64,000 bases of DNA from Pseudomonas sp. LD120 (GTDB taxonomy: Bacteria; Pseudomonadota; Gammaproteobacteria; Pseudomonadales; Pseudomonadaceae): contig NZ_WVHL01000005.1 in the NCBI RefSeq assembly GCF_009861525.1, positions 3,155,716 through 3,219,715 of the forward strand, written 5' to 3'. Below the pieces are notes generated by a model, which made no database searches, was not told the origin of the DNA, and worked only from the letters and a program-made list of their open reading frames with translations. The position numbers were made by a program, and so were the translations under genes. Shown in pieces: positions 53,626 to 62,982 of this stretch. Each line of letters starts with the position of its first letter. Position 1 is the stretch's first letter.

Positions 53626-56543
53626 CAGGCGGCTCCGCTCTTGATCAGGGATTTGGACTGGCTGGCCGGCTTGTGGGCCCGCACCGACTGGTGCGCCAGG
53701 GCGGTGAGGATCAGCAGGGTGGCGCCCAGCACCACGGCGTATACGCCCACGTCGAAGAACAGCGCGCTGGCGACATGGATATCACCGAACAGCGGCAGGT
53801 CCACGTGCATCGTGTGGGTGGTGAGGAACGGATAGCCCCAGGCCAGGGCGCCAAGCCCGGTGACCAGGGCGAACAGCAACCCGGCGCCCATCCAGCGCAG
53901 CGGCCGCACGCTCATCTGCGCCTCGACCCATTGGGTGCCCGCCACCATGTACTGGAGGATAAAGGCCACCGACATCACCAGTCCGGCGACGAAACCGCCG
54001 CCGGGCAAGTTGTGCCCACGCATGAACAGGTAGAACGACACCACCAGGGCGATCGGCAGCAGCAGGCGCACCAGCACCGCCGGCACCATCATGAACCCCA
54101 GGGCGGTATCGCTGGCGTGGCGCGGGTTGACCAGGTCGGTGACCACGTCCGGGGCCAGCAGGCGCTGCTGTGCCGGCAACTGCATGCTCTCTTTGGGAGG
54201 ACGGAAGCGTCGTAGCAGGGCGAACACGGTCAAGGCCACCGCCACCAGCACGGTGATCTCGCCAAAGGTATCGAAGCTGCGGAAGTCCACCAGGGTCACG
54301 TTGACCACGTTGGTGCCACCGCCTTCGGGCAGGGCCCGGCTGAGGTAGAACGAGGAAATGTCGTTGGGGGTCGGCCTGGTCAGCATGGCGTAGGACAGCA
54401 CCGCCATGCCCAGGCCCACGGCGGCCGACAGGCTCAAGTCGCGCAGGCGACGAATCCGTGCCTTGCGCACGCTGCTGGGCAGTGGCGAAACTTCTTCGAT
54501 CCGCCGTGGCAGCCAGCGCAGGCCGAGGAGGATCAGCACGGTGGTCACCACCTCCACCACCAGTTGGGTCAGGGCCAGGTCCGGCGCCGAGAACCAGACG
54601 AAGGTGACGCAGGTCATCAGCCCACAGACGCTGACCATGGTCAGGGCCGCCAGTCGGTGGTATTTGGCTTGCCAGGCGGCGCCCAGGGCACAGGCAATGG
54701 CCAGCAGCCAGAAGGTCACGAAGACAATCGAGCCGGGGATCTTCGGCCGCTCGCCCCAGGTCAATTGGCTGTACAGCATGGGGATCAGACCGGTGATCAC
54801 TGCCGCCAGGATCAGCACGAACAACTGCGTTTGCAGGCGCTTGGTGCTCAGACGCCGTTCCAGGCGGCGGGCCAGGCGGGTCATGCCCACCAGGCAGCGC
54901 TCGAACAGGCGCTTGCCGTTGAAGCGACCGACCCCAGGCGGGTAGGCGAACGTGCCGCGCACCAGTGGCTTGCGCAGCAGTCGATAGAGGACGATGCCGC
55001 ACGACATGGCGATCAGGCTCATGATCATCGGCGCGTTGAGGCCATGCCAGATCGCCAAGCTGTATTCGGGCAGGGTGCCACCGACCACCGGGCGCGCCGC
55101 TGCGGCCAATAGCGGGCCGATGACCTGCGCCGGGAACATGCCTACCAGCAGGCAGGTGAACACCAGCAACTCCACTGGCGCACGCATCCAGCGCGGTGGC
55201 TCATGCGGCGTGTGGGGCAGGTCAGTGGCCGGTTCGCCAAAAAACACATCGACGGTAAAGCGCAGGGCATAGGCGACGCTGAAGGTCCCGGCGAGGGTGG
55301 CGATCACCGGCAGGGCGATTTCCACCCAGGCGCTGGAGTTGATGAACACTGTCTCGGCGAAGAACATCTCCTTGGACAAAAAGCCGTTGAGCAGCGGCAC
55401 CCCGGCCATCGAGGCGCTGGCGACCATGGCCAGGGTCGCGGTGTAGGGCATCAGTTTGATCAGGCCGTTGAGCTTGCGAATGTCGCGGCTGCCGCTTTCG
55501 TGGTCGATGATCCCGGCGGCCATGAACAGCGAGGCCTTGAAGGTGGCGTGGTTGAGGATATGGAACACCGCGGCCACCGCCGCCAGCGGGCTGTTCAGGC
55601 CCAGCAGCAGGGTGATCAGGCCCAGGTGGCTGATGGTGGAGTAGGCCAGCAGGCCCTTGAGGTCGTTCTGGAACATCGCGCAGTAGGCGCCTAGCACCAG
55701 GGTGCAGGCCCCGGCGCCGCTGACGATGTAGAACCATTCTTCGGTGCCGGACAACGACGGCCACAGGCGGGCCAGCAGAAACACCCCGGCCTTGACCATG
55801 GTCGCCGAGTGCAGATAGGCCGAGACCGGCGTCGGCGCGGCCATGGCGTGGGGCAGCCAGAAGTGGAAAGGGAATTGCGCGCTTTTGCTCAGGGCGCCCA
55901 GCAGGATCAGTGGCAACAGGATCGGGTAGAGCGCATGGGCGCGGATCTTGTCTCCGGCAGCGAGCACCTGATCCAGGTCGTAGCTGCCGACCACATGGCC
56001 GAGCAGCATGACCCCGGCCAGCAGGCACAAGCCCCCGGCACCGGTGACCATCAGTGCCATGTAGGCCCCGCGGCGGGCGTCGGAGCGGTGGTGCCAATAG
56101 CCGATCAGCAGGAACGAGAACAGGCTGGTGAGCTCCCAGAAGAACACCATCTGGATCAGGTTGCCGGAGATCACCAGGCCGAGCATGGCCCCCATGAACG
56201 CCAGGAAAAAGGCGAAGAAGCGCGGCACCGGATCTTGCGGCGACATGTAATAACGCGCATAGAGCGCCACCAGCGTGCCGATCCCCAGCACCAGCAGCGA
56301 GAACAACCAAGCGAAACCGTCCAGGCGCAGCACGAAGTTCAGTCCCAGGCTCGGCAGCCAGGTATATTCCTCGCGGATCACCCCGCCATCGGCGATCTGC
56401 GGGTAAAGCAGCGCCACGGCAATGGTGCCGAGCAAGGCCACCAGACCGGTCAGCAGGGATTCGCTATTGCGTGCGTTGTGCGGCAACACGGCCGCCAGAC
56501 AGCTGCCGATGAACGGCAGAAGCAGTAGAACTATCAGGGACAT
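53625..56543 (-). CDS. mrpA: Mrp-type cation/proton antiporter fused subunit A-B
   Basis: The 972-aa protein joins MrpA (NuoL-like, residues 1 to about 800: FFWELTSLFSFLLIGYWHHR with the helix-5 Glu, GALSKSAQFPFHFWLPHAMA with Lys, STISHLGLITLLLGLN) to MrpB at the C-terminus (HNLPGGGFVAGLVMSVAFIL). This is the group 2 operon organisation seen in Pseudomonas, where A and B are one gene. It is the first gene of the operon, transcribed toward 50.5 kb. The complex exports Na+ and supports pH, salt and virulence-related tolerance in relatives. Confidence 0.94.
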   Translation of the reverse strand: MSLIVLLLLPFIGSCLAAVLPHNARNSESLLTGLVALLGTIAVALLYPQIADGGVIREEYTWLPSLGLNFVLRLDGFAWLFSLLVLGIGTLVALYARYYMSPQDPVPRFFAFFLAFMGAMLGLVISGNLIQMVFFWELTSLFSFLLIGYWHHRSDARRGAYMALMVTGAGGLCLLAGVMLLGHVVGSYDLDQVLAAGDKIRAHALYPILLPLILLGALSKSAQFPFHFWLPHAMAAPTPVSAYLHSATMVKAGVFLLARLWPSLSGTEEWFYIVSGAGACTLVLGAYCAMFQNDLKGLLAYSTISHLGLITLLLGLNSPLAAVAAVFHILNHATFKASLFMAAGIIDHESGSRDIRKLNGLIKLMPYTATLAMVASASMAGVPLLNGFLSKEMFFAETVFINSSAWVEIALPVIATLAGTFSVAYALRFTVDVFFGEPATDLPHTPHEPPRWMRAPVELLVFTCLLVGMFPAQVIGPLLAAAARPVVGGTLPEYSLAIWHGLNAPMIMSLIAMSCGIVLYRLLRKPLVRGTFAYPPGVGRFNGKRLFERCLVGMTRLARRLERRLSTKRLQTQLFVLILAAVITGLIPMLYSQLTWGERPKIPGSIVFVTFWLLAIACALGAAWQAKYHRLAALTMVSVCGLMTCVTFVWFSAPDLALTQLVVEVVTTVLILLGLRWLPRRIEEVSPLPSSVRKARIRRLRDLSLSAAVGLGMAVLSYAMLTRPTPNDISSFYLSRALPEGGGTNVVNVTLVDFRSFDTFGEITVLVAVALTVFALLRRFRPPKESMQLPAQQRLLAPDVVTDLVNPRHASDTALGFMMVPAVLVRLLLPIALVVSFYLFMRGHNLPGGGFVAGLVMSVAFILQYMVAGTQWVEAQMSVRPLRWMGAGLLFALVTGLGALAWGYPFLTTHTMHVDLPLFGDIHVASALFFDVGVYAVVLGATLLILTALAHQSVRAHKPASQSKSLIKSGAA

Positions 56544-56748
56544 AGGCTTCTAATCTGCGGAAAAGTATGACGCATAATACGTGCCAGGCTCTGCATCACC
56601 AACCGCCACGCGCGACCAGGCAGGGATGAGAAATGTTACATGTGCTTTCAAAGGTAGGGGGCAAAAGCCTGATGCGCCCGTTCCCCGCGGGCTGTGTGGC
56701 CAATGCCCTGCCCGGGTCACATCACCACAAGGATCGACAAGGGTGCAC

Positions 56749-57165
56749 ATGACTAAAGGATCGGCCTTGGGCCGGCTGTTTCGACGGGGCTGTTTTGCCG
56801 TGTTGTTCACCGCCCTAGGCGCCGGGTTGGGGATCGGTCTGGAGCATTATCTCGACCGTCCCAAGAGGCTCGCCACCCGCCAGGCGCTGGTCATTGACGG
56901 CCGCCCAGGGGATGACCGGACCTACCGCTTGCCGCCCGGCACTGTGCTCTACTTCGACCGCGCCTTCCCTGAAGGGCATGTGCGTTACCGCGCCTATTTT
57001 TACTACCGGGGTGAACCGGAGCATGACCGGCTGCCACTGGAAGCCAAGCATCGCGGCTTATTGATCGTCCCGGCCTGGCTGTCCGCCCCGGAGCCTGATG
57101 CGCCTTCGTTGTCATCCGCCGGGGGCGGTGCCGGCCTGCCCGCGCCGGTGGGCGCTGAGCGTTGA
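56749..57165 (+). CDS. Hypothetical inner-membrane protein
   Basis: The 138-aa protein has one N-terminal helix (RGCFAVLFTALGAGLGIGLE) followed by a periplasmic domain with YRLPPGTVLYFDRAFPEGHV and RYRAYFYYRGEPEHDRLPLE. It is not recognised. It lies divergent from the antiporter operon. ATG at 56749 (AAGGG upstream) is preferred to upstream starts. Confidence 0.65.
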   Translation: MTKGSALGRLFRRGCFAVLFTALGAGLGIGLEHYLDRPKRLATRQALVIDGRPGDDRTYRLPPGTVLYFDRAFPEGHVRYRAYFYYRGEPEHDRLPLEAKHRGLLIVPAWLSAPEPDAPSLSSAGGGAGLPAPVGAER

Positions 57166-57255
57166 GGCCGTGGCCTTGCGCGCGACCCGAGGGGGACGCA
57201 CAATGCGCGGAAAATTGGGCAGTATACTGCGCAGGGCGAAAGGGTGAGCAATATA

Positions 57256-57819
57256 GTGCACAAGGATAACCTCCAGCGGGCTTCGGTCCTGCAACACGTC
57301 AGCCTCAACGTGCGCCGTCTGCGTCATGCCGCCGGCCTGAGTCAGAGCGCCTTGGCGGAAAAATCCGCTGTCAGCCGACGGATGCTGGTGGCCATCGAGG
57401 CGGGGGAGAAGAACGTCAGCCTCGGCACCCTGGACCGAGTGGCGCAAGCCCTGAACGTCGTCTTCAGCGATCTGATCCAGGCCCCGGACTCACGCGATCC
57501 GAGCCGCATCAACGAATTGGCCTGGGCCGGCGCGATCCCCGGCAGCAAGGCGGTGTTGCTGGCCAAGGCCGACGCCAGCCGTGAGGTGGAGCTCTGGGAG
57601 TGGAGCCTGGAGCCTGGCGAGGTCTATCACTCGGAATGCGACGCGATGGGCTGGAGCGAACAGTTGTATGTGTTCCAGGGCTGCCTGACGGTGTTTTTCG
57701 GTGATCGCGAACGGCGTCTGGAAAGTGGCGATTTCTTCATGTTTGCCAGCCATGTGCCCCATGGTTATCGCAATGACGGTGCTCAAGCCACGCGCTTTGT
57801 GCGCAACGTCGTGATCTGA
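57256..57819 (+). CDS. XRE-family regulator with C-terminal cupin domain
   Basis: The 187-aa protein has an N-terminal HTH (RRLRHAAGLSQSALAEKSAV then SRRMLVAIEAGEKNVSLGTL) and a C-terminal cupin (YHSECDAMGWSEQLYVFQGC, RRLESGDFFMFASHVPHGYR) that may bind a small ligand. Such proteins often regulate amino-acid or amine metabolism. GTG at 57256 is preferred from relatives beginning MHK-; GTG at 57244 is also in frame. Confidence 0.85.
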   Translation: MHKDNLQRASVLQHVSLNVRRLRHAAGLSQSALAEKSAVSRRMLVAIEAGEKNVSLGTLDRVAQALNVVFSDLIQAPDSRDPSRINELAWAGAIPGSKAVLLAKADASREVELWEWSLEPGEVYHSECDAMGWSEQLYVFQGCLTVFFGDRERRLESGDFFMFASHVPHGYRNDGAQATRFVRNVVI

Positions 57820-57820
57820 C

Positions 57821-57844
57821 AAGCCCGCACCCGGAGCGGGCCTT
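57821..57844 (+). terminator. Terminator hairpin after the XRE-cupin gene
   Basis: AAGCCCGC-N7-GCGGGCCTT starts 2 bases after the stop codon. U-poor, but well placed. The following 280 bases to 58123 hold GC-rich sequence with no supported gene. Confidence 0.55.
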
Positions 57845-58123
57845 GGTCGAGGCGTGCTCCGGCGGGGTGTTGAAGGGCGCTCGCAGATCTGTGCTGCGCG
57901 CTTCTGCTGGCCGACGCGGTCGGTCGAAGGTGCCGGCGCTCTCCTACTTTGGTACTGCTCGATGAACCTGGTGAAGGCTTGACGCTTATGATCGGCACGG
58001 TGCTTTTCAGCTGTCGCGCCGCCCAGTCGCCAGGCGCAAGTGAGCGCGCGGGGCACCTGCCGTTGCTGGGTTGGGGCAATGTGCACAACCACCGCCAGGG
58101 CAAACACTGATCGTGAGAACGCC

Positions 58124-59548
58124 ATGAGCCAAACCCACAGTGCACCGGGCATCCACGATGCCCAGATCCTGATCGTCGGCGGAGGCCTCAGCGGCGCCTT
58201 GTTGGCGGCGCAATTGCTGCGCCTGCCGGGCCGGCGCCGGCTGCTGGTGATCGAGCCGCGCGGCGAGCTGGGGCGCGGCGAAGCCTACAGCGCCATGGAA
58301 CTGGGGCACACCCTGAACGGCAATGCGGCGCGCATGAGTGTCGATCCAGACGACGCCGACGACCTGACTCGCTGGCTCACTCAGCACATTGCCGGCGGTG
58401 GCTGGCCCGAATCGCGGCAGCAGGCGGTGCCGATCAGCGAACTGTTTATGCCTCGCGGGCTGTTTGGCGTTTATGTCCAGCAGCGGCTGGCCGAGGCGCA
58501 AGCGGTTGGCGCGCTGCACGGCTCGACACTCAGCCACGTGCGCGGCGAAGCGGTGGACCTGCAGATCGAGCGCGACGGCGTTTGCCTGACCCTGGCCGAT
58601 GGCCAGCAGCGCCAGGGCGCTGTGGCCGTGCTGGCCACGGGCATGTTCCCTGCGGCGCGTACCCCGCAGACTTGCTCCAGCGGCCTCAACGCAGCGGCGC
58701 TGGACCCTTGGGACGTGGCCGCGATGGCCCGCCTCGATCCTTTATCGACGGTGCTGATCATCGGTTCCGGGTTGACCATGGTGGACGCCGCAGTGTCCCT
58801 GGGGCAGGCCGGGCATCGCGGGCCGATCGAAGTGTTTTCCCGCCATGGGCTGCTGCCGCATGTCCGCCGTCAGCCACCGGCCTGGGACGACTTTCTGGGG
58901 CGCGCGCCGAACCTTCGCAGCCCACGCCAACTGCTGCGCGAGCTGCGTCAGCAGTGCCGCCAGGCGCAGGCCCTGGGCATCGACTGGCAGGCACCGCTGG
59001 ACACTGTACGGGGCCATATCCCGCGCCTGTGGAGCCAGGCCACGGATGGCCAACGCCGGCAGTTCGTGCGTCATGTGCGACCGTGGTGGGAAAGCCATCA
59101 CCACCGTTCGCCGCCCTTGAGTGCCGAGTGGGTGGCGCGCCTGCACGAGGCGGGGCGACTGCGAATTCATGCGGCGTCCTATCAAGGACTGGAGCCCGGC
59201 CAAGGTGGTCGTTTGGCGATCCGGCTGCGTTATCGCGGCACAGAGCACAGCGCAGTGGTGCAGGGCGATGCGCTGATCAACTCCAGCGGTATCGAATACG
59301 ACTGGCGCAAAGTGGCCCGGCCATTGCCCCAGCAACTGCTGGCCCGCGGCTGGGTGACGCCGGGACCGCTGGCCCTGGGCATTCGCGCCGCCGCCGATGG
59401 CGCCGTGTACAACGCCCATGGCCAGGCGGCCGAACGGCTATTCGCCCTGGGGCCGCCCCTGCGTGGGATGTGGTGGGAAAGCACGGCCGTGACCGATGTG
59501 GCCCTGCAAGCCAAGGCCCTGGCAGCGCGCCTAGCGGCCTTCTCCTGA
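58124..59548 (+). CDS. FAD/NAD(P)-binding protein
   Basis: The 474-aa protein has the FAD motif AQILIVGGGLSGALLAAQLL at the N-terminus, GRGEAYSAMELGHTLNGNAA (typical of the FAD-NAD(P)-binding family PF13454), a second dinucleotide motif TVLIIGSGLTMVDAAVSLGQ and a C-terminal GPPLRGMWWESTAVTDV. It is a probable flavoprotein oxidoreductase or hydroxylase of unknown substrate; relatives often accompany siderophore or amino-acid genes. ATG at 58124 agrees with homology; GTGAGAA upstream is a weak site. Confidence 0.82.
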   Translation: MSQTHSAPGIHDAQILIVGGGLSGALLAAQLLRLPGRRRLLVIEPRGELGRGEAYSAMELGHTLNGNAARMSVDPDDADDLTRWLTQHIAGGGWPESRQQAVPISELFMPRGLFGVYVQQRLAEAQAVGALHGSTLSHVRGEAVDLQIERDGVCLTLADGQQRQGAVAVLATGMFPAARTPQTCSSGLNAAALDPWDVAAMARLDPLSTVLIIGSGLTMVDAAVSLGQAGHRGPIEVFSRHGLLPHVRRQPPAWDDFLGRAPNLRSPRQLLRELRQQCRQAQALGIDWQAPLDTVRGHIPRLWSQATDGQRRQFVRHVRPWWESHHHRSPPLSAEWVARLHEAGRLRIHAASYQGLEPGQGGRLAIRLRYRGTEHSAVVQGDALINSSGIEYDWRKVARPLPQQLLARGWVTPGPLALGIRAAADGAVYNAHGQAAERLFALGPPLRGMWWESTAVTDVALQAKALAARLAAFS

Positions 59549-59699
59549 TACCCCGTCGGTCGCGCACGCCTGGGCAGGCGGCGCGGTGCTTGGCGTTGCA
59601 GAAGGCTCTGCGGGCCCTGTCGCAGCTTCGCCACGACTCAACTGCGGCGACAGGGGCGTGTGGTTGGGGTGGGCAAGGCACTGGGTGTGGCGGGCGGGG

Positions 59700-60410
59700 T
59701 CAGAAGCGCAGGGTCGCGCCGCTGGTCAGCCAGCGGTCGCGGGCGTCGGTCAGGTGCTGGCCAAGGATCAGGTCCAGGTCCAGGTGCTGGCCCAGGTGCA
59801 GGCGCGGGCCGGCCTGCCAGCCCTGTTCGCCGCGGCGTTGGCCATAGCGCTCGGCAATCAGGGTCAGGCCTGGCATCAGGTCGTATTCGATGCCGCTGCC
59901 CCAGGTCCAACGGAGGTTCTGTTCTCCTTCGTCATAGGCATGGGTCCAGCCGGCATTGAGGTTCAGGCGCAGGCGGTCGCTGGCGCTGAAGGTCAGGGGC
60001 AGGGCGAGGTCGGCGCCGTCGACGCTGTGGTGGCGGTTCAGGGCCCAGTGGGCGGAGCCGGCCAAGGCCAGTTGCAGCCCCAGGTCTTGGCGGTCCAGCA
60101 GGGCGATCTTGAGCTGGGGGCTGAGCTGGGTTTCGCCCTGGCCGTCAGCCTGCTGGCGCTGCACCGCGGCCCCCAGTTGCACCCAAGGCAGTTGGCTGAA
60201 GGTACAGGCCGGGGCAAGCACGCTGTTATGGCTGGAGCCTGGGTGCCGGGTGCTCTGGTACCAGGCATCGACGTTGCATTCCCCGGCGGCATTGATGGCG
60301 CCGTCATCCACCACGTAGGCGCCGCCGGCGGCCTGAGCCTTGGAGCACAGGGCCAGGGTCGCGGTGATGCCAGCGGTGAGGGCGAGGAACAGCAGGTTGC
60401 GTTTGAGCAT
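59700..60410 (-). CDS. Exported protein, probably an outer-membrane beta-barrel
   Basis: The 236-aa protein has a signal peptide (MLKRNLLFLALTAGITATLA, cleavage near KAQA|AGG) and a mature part of alternating polar/hydrophobic strands ending in Phe: LNLNAGWTHAYDEGEQNLRW, GIEYDLMPGLTLIAERYGQR, LTSGATLRF. The final Phe and strand pattern fit a small barrel. The function is unknown. ATG at 60410 is chosen for the signal peptide; an in-frame ATG at 60485 gives a longer start. Confidence 0.72.
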   Translation of the reverse strand: MLKRNLLFLALTAGITATLALCSKAQAAGGAYVVDDGAINAAGECNVDAWYQSTRHPGSSHNSVLAPACTFSQLPWVQLGAAVQRQQADGQGETQLSPQLKIALLDRQDLGLQLALAGSAHWALNRHHSVDGADLALPLTFSASDRLRLNLNAGWTHAYDEGEQNLRWTWGSGIEYDLMPGLTLIAERYGQRRGEQGWQAGPRLHLGQHLDLDLILGQHLTDARDRWLTSGATLRF

Positions 60411-60562
60411 GCGGCTTTTCGCGGCAGGCAGGGAGTGGCCCCAGGAGGCGCAACGCGAGGAACGATGTGGACGGTGCTTGGACATGGCGGATCTCATTCT
60501 GTATCAGGCGCCGGGCCGTGCTGTTCGGCAACCGGCGCGGGTGAGTGCTGCGTGGGGTGGGT

Positions 60563-60913
60563 TTACTGCGCGTCCACCGACAGGGTCTGGATGCCGCGCA
60601 CCTGGGCCTGGGTCAGCAGCGCTTCGGTGTCTTCCCCGCCGGGCAGGGCGAGGACGATGTCCGGGCGGCTGTCGGCCAGCATGAAACTGTTGCGCAGGCG
60701 CTCGGCGTGTTTGCCGTGCAGTTGCCAGTTAGGCGGGTAGCGGACGATGTGGGCCCCGGTCTCCCGGGCCCAGTCCTCGATGTGGGCGCCGAGGAACTGG
60801 CTGCCACCGTGGATCACCACCCGCACTTCGTGCAGGCGCTGGAAGGCTTCCAGGACCTGGCGGCACAGGCGGCTGTCGGCGTAGTAGCGACCGGCGCAGA
60901 TCAGGACGCGCAT
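60563..60913 (-). CDS. SLOG-fold DUF2493 protein
   Basis: The 116-aa protein begins MRVLICAGRYYADSRLCRQV and has VVIHGGSQFLGAHIEDWARE and IVLALPGGEDTEALLTQAQV, the Rossmann-like nucleotide-binding SLOG (YspA/DUF2493) pattern with the GGxxG-like loop. SLOG domains bind nucleotide-derived ligands and occur in second-messenger or defence settings. It overlaps the Na/Pi cotransporter stop by 13 bases, so the two are cotranscribed. Ligand unknown. Confidence 0.8.
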   Translation of the reverse strand: MRVLICAGRYYADSRLCRQVLEAFQRLHEVRVVIHGGSQFLGAHIEDWARETGAHIVRYPPNWQLHGKHAERLRNSFMLADSRPDIVLALPGGEDTEALLTQAQVRGIQTLSVDAQ

Positions 60914-62616
60914 GGGGTGTCCTCCTTGGCCCCGGCCACGGGATGCTCGGCGCTCGGCACTTCGGCCAGCGGCTCGCCGAGCTGGCTGTGTTCGATGTCG
61001 CGCTCACCGGCGCGCTCCAGGGCCGGATAGGCCAGGGCGGCGATGTGATGGTGGACCCGGCGGTAGTCGCGCAGCAGGCGCTGGAAGATGTCCCCGGATT
61101 CGGCCCAGGCGCTCTGGTCTTCGCGCAGTTGGCGAAAGTGCTCGCGGCCGGCGGCGGCTTCCAGGCGCCGCACGGTTTTCTTGCGTGCCAGCAGTTGGTG
61201 GGCGGTGGGCAGGTCCTCGCGCAGGAACACGGTGATCGCCAGGCTCAGGCTGTCCAGCAACTCCTGGTGCAGCGGGTACAGCGTGCCCAGCTCGAACTCG
61301 GAAAAGGCCTCGCCACGACGCAGACGCCGTACTGCCAATTGCGCCAGGCTGGTGGAAAGAATGTCGCCGGCGTGTTCCAGGTTGATCACCAGCAGCAGGA
61401 TCTCCTGGGAGCGGTCGGCATCCTGGTCGCTGATGCCTTCCTTGCCGACGTCCGCCAGGTAGGCGCGGATCGCCGCGCTGAGCAGGTCCAGGGACTGATC
61501 GATGTGCCGCACCTGCTCGGCATGGGTGATGCTTGAGGTGCGAAACAGCTGCAGCACCCGGTCGAGCATGCTCGAAAGCATGTCGGCCATGCGCAGGGCT
61601 TCGCGGGCGGCGTTGGCCAGGCCGATATTGGTCACTTCCAGGCCGGCCTGGTCCAGGTACAGCGGCATGCCCGGATCGGTGACCGGGGCGGGAGTCGGCA
61701 GCAGACGGATCAGCAGCTTGCCCAGGGGCTCGGTGACGCCAATGAACAGCAGGCCCAGGATCAGGCTGAAGGCGCTGTGCAGGTAGACCACCAGCAACTC
61801 CGGTGGCAGGGCCTGCACTGTGTCCAGGCGGGCCAGGGCGGCGATCCAGGGCAGCACCAGGACCACGCCCACCAGGCGCACCAGCAGGTTGCCCAGGGGC
61901 AGGCGCCGGGCCAGGTTGTCGCTGGCGCCGAGCAGGGACGGCAGGGTGCCGCCCAGGTTGACCCCCAGCACCAGGGCCATGCTGGTGGCTGGCGACAGCA
62001 GGCCGGTGCCGGCCAGGGAGGCGATCAGCAGCACCACCGCGACGCTGGAGTGGCACATCCAGGTCAGCAGCATGGCCACCAGCAGCGCCAGCAACAGGTC
62101 GCCGTCGAGGCTGGTCATCACCAGCTGGAACACCGGGGTGCTTTCCACCGCGCCCAGGGTGGCGCCGAGCAGGCCCAGGGCCAGCAGCATCAGGCCCAGG
62201 CCGATCAGCGCGCAGCCGATGCTTTCAAAGCGCGAGTCGTCCCGTAGGCGCAAGGTCAAGAAACCCACCAGTAGCGCCACTGGCGCCGCCAGTGAGAGGT
62301 CGAGGCTGAGCAGCTGGACCACCAGGGTCGAGCCGATGTTGGCCCCCAGCATCACCGCTAGGGCGGGGGCCAGGCCCAGGGTGCCGGCGGCGGTAAAGGA
62401 GCTGGCCATCAGGCTCACCGCGGTGCTGCTTTGCAGCACGCCGGTGATGCCGACGCCGCACAGCAGCGCCAGCCAGCGGTTGTTCAGGTGTTGCCCGAGC
62501 CAGTGCCGCAGCGGGCTGCCGAAGCCGCGCAGGAGTGAGCCGCAGATCATCTGCGACCCCCAGAGCAGCAGGGCGATGGCCCCGGCCAGGTTGATCAGAA
62601 GAGTGGTGCCCGACAT
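60901..62616 (-). CDS. Na+/phosphate cotransporter family protein with PhoU-like C-terminus
   Basis: The 571-aa protein has an N-terminal half with about eight helices and two repeated Na/Pi motifs (CGVGITGVLQSSTAVSLMAS, LTWMCHSSVAVVLLIASLAG: the QSSTA and HSSVA substrate loops). Residues 340-540 form a PhoU-like helical domain (YLDQAGLEVTNIGLANAARE, VINLEHAGDILSTSLAQLAV). It probably transports phosphate, or exports it as YjbB does. ATG at 62616. Confidence 0.9.
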   Translation of the reverse strand: MSGTTLLINLAGAIALLLWGSQMICGSLLRGFGSPLRHWLGQHLNNRWLALLCGVGITGVLQSSTAVSLMASSFTAAGTLGLAPALAVMLGANIGSTLVVQLLSLDLSLAAPVALLVGFLTLRLRDDSRFESIGCALIGLGLMLLALGLLGATLGAVESTPVFQLVMTSLDGDLLLALLVAMLLTWMCHSSVAVVLLIASLAGTGLLSPATSMALVLGVNLGGTLPSLLGASDNLARRLPLGNLLVRLVGVVLVLPWIAALARLDTVQALPPELLVVYLHSAFSLILGLLFIGVTEPLGKLLIRLLPTPAPVTDPGMPLYLDQAGLEVTNIGLANAAREALRMADMLSSMLDRVLQLFRTSSITHAEQVRHIDQSLDLLSAAIRAYLADVGKEGISDQDADRSQEILLLVINLEHAGDILSTSLAQLAVRRLRRGEAFSEFELGTLYPLHQELLDSLSLAITVFLREDLPTAHQLLARKKTVRRLEAAAGREHFRQLREDQSAWAESGDIFQRLLRDYRRVHHHIAALAYPALERAGERDIEHSQLGEPLAEVPSAEHPVAGAKEDTPCAS

Positions 62617-62643
62617 GAGTGTGCTCCCGGGTCGGTGACAGGT

Positions 62644-62844
62644 TCAGGCGATCGCCACGCGCAGCGAGGCGCGGGTGAGGGCGGCGCTGAAACCCAGCAA
62701 AAAACGAATTTCAACGACGCTCAGCAGGCCGCGGACATACAGCCGGATGCTCATGCGGGTGAGCAGGCGAGCGCAGGTGCACAGGCTGCAGACCAGCAGG
62801 GCCTGGAGGCCGCGTTGCAACATGGAAAAAGGCTTGAGATACAT
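62644..62844 (-). CDS. Small membrane protein between mgtA and the Na/Pi gene
   Basis: The 66-aa protein has an excellent ribosome site (AAAGGAGCATCGCC before the ATG at 62844), two hydrophobic stretches (LQALLVCSLCTCARLL and LLSVVEIRFLLGFSAALTRA) and many Arg residues between them. It is not recognised. It lies 139 bp downstream of the MgtA-type ATPase on the same strand. By position it could be a small regulator of the ATPase, as MgtR/MgtS are in enterobacteria, though sequence shows no homology. Confidence 0.55.
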   Translation of the reverse strand: MYLKPFSMLQRGLQALLVCSLCTCARLLTRMSIRLYVRGLLSVVEIRFLLGFSAALTRASLRVAIA

Positions 62845-62928
62845 GGCGATGCTCCTTTCGGGCGAACAGCGTCGCCGTCGGCAGGGCGCTGGCCGCGCCG
62901 ACGGTGGCATCGTTGGTCAGGTGTATCG

Positions 62929-62956
62929 GGCGCGGCCGTCCGAGGGCGGCCGCGCC
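62929..62956 (-). terminator. Hairpin after the Mg2+ ATPase gene
   Basis: GGCGCGGCCG (62929-62938) and CGGCCGCGCC (62947-62956) form a perfect 10-bp stem 27 bases after the ATPase stop codon. No U-run follows. Confidence 0.5.
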
Positions 62957-62982
62957 GGGCTCACGCCCTTAGAACCAGGCCC

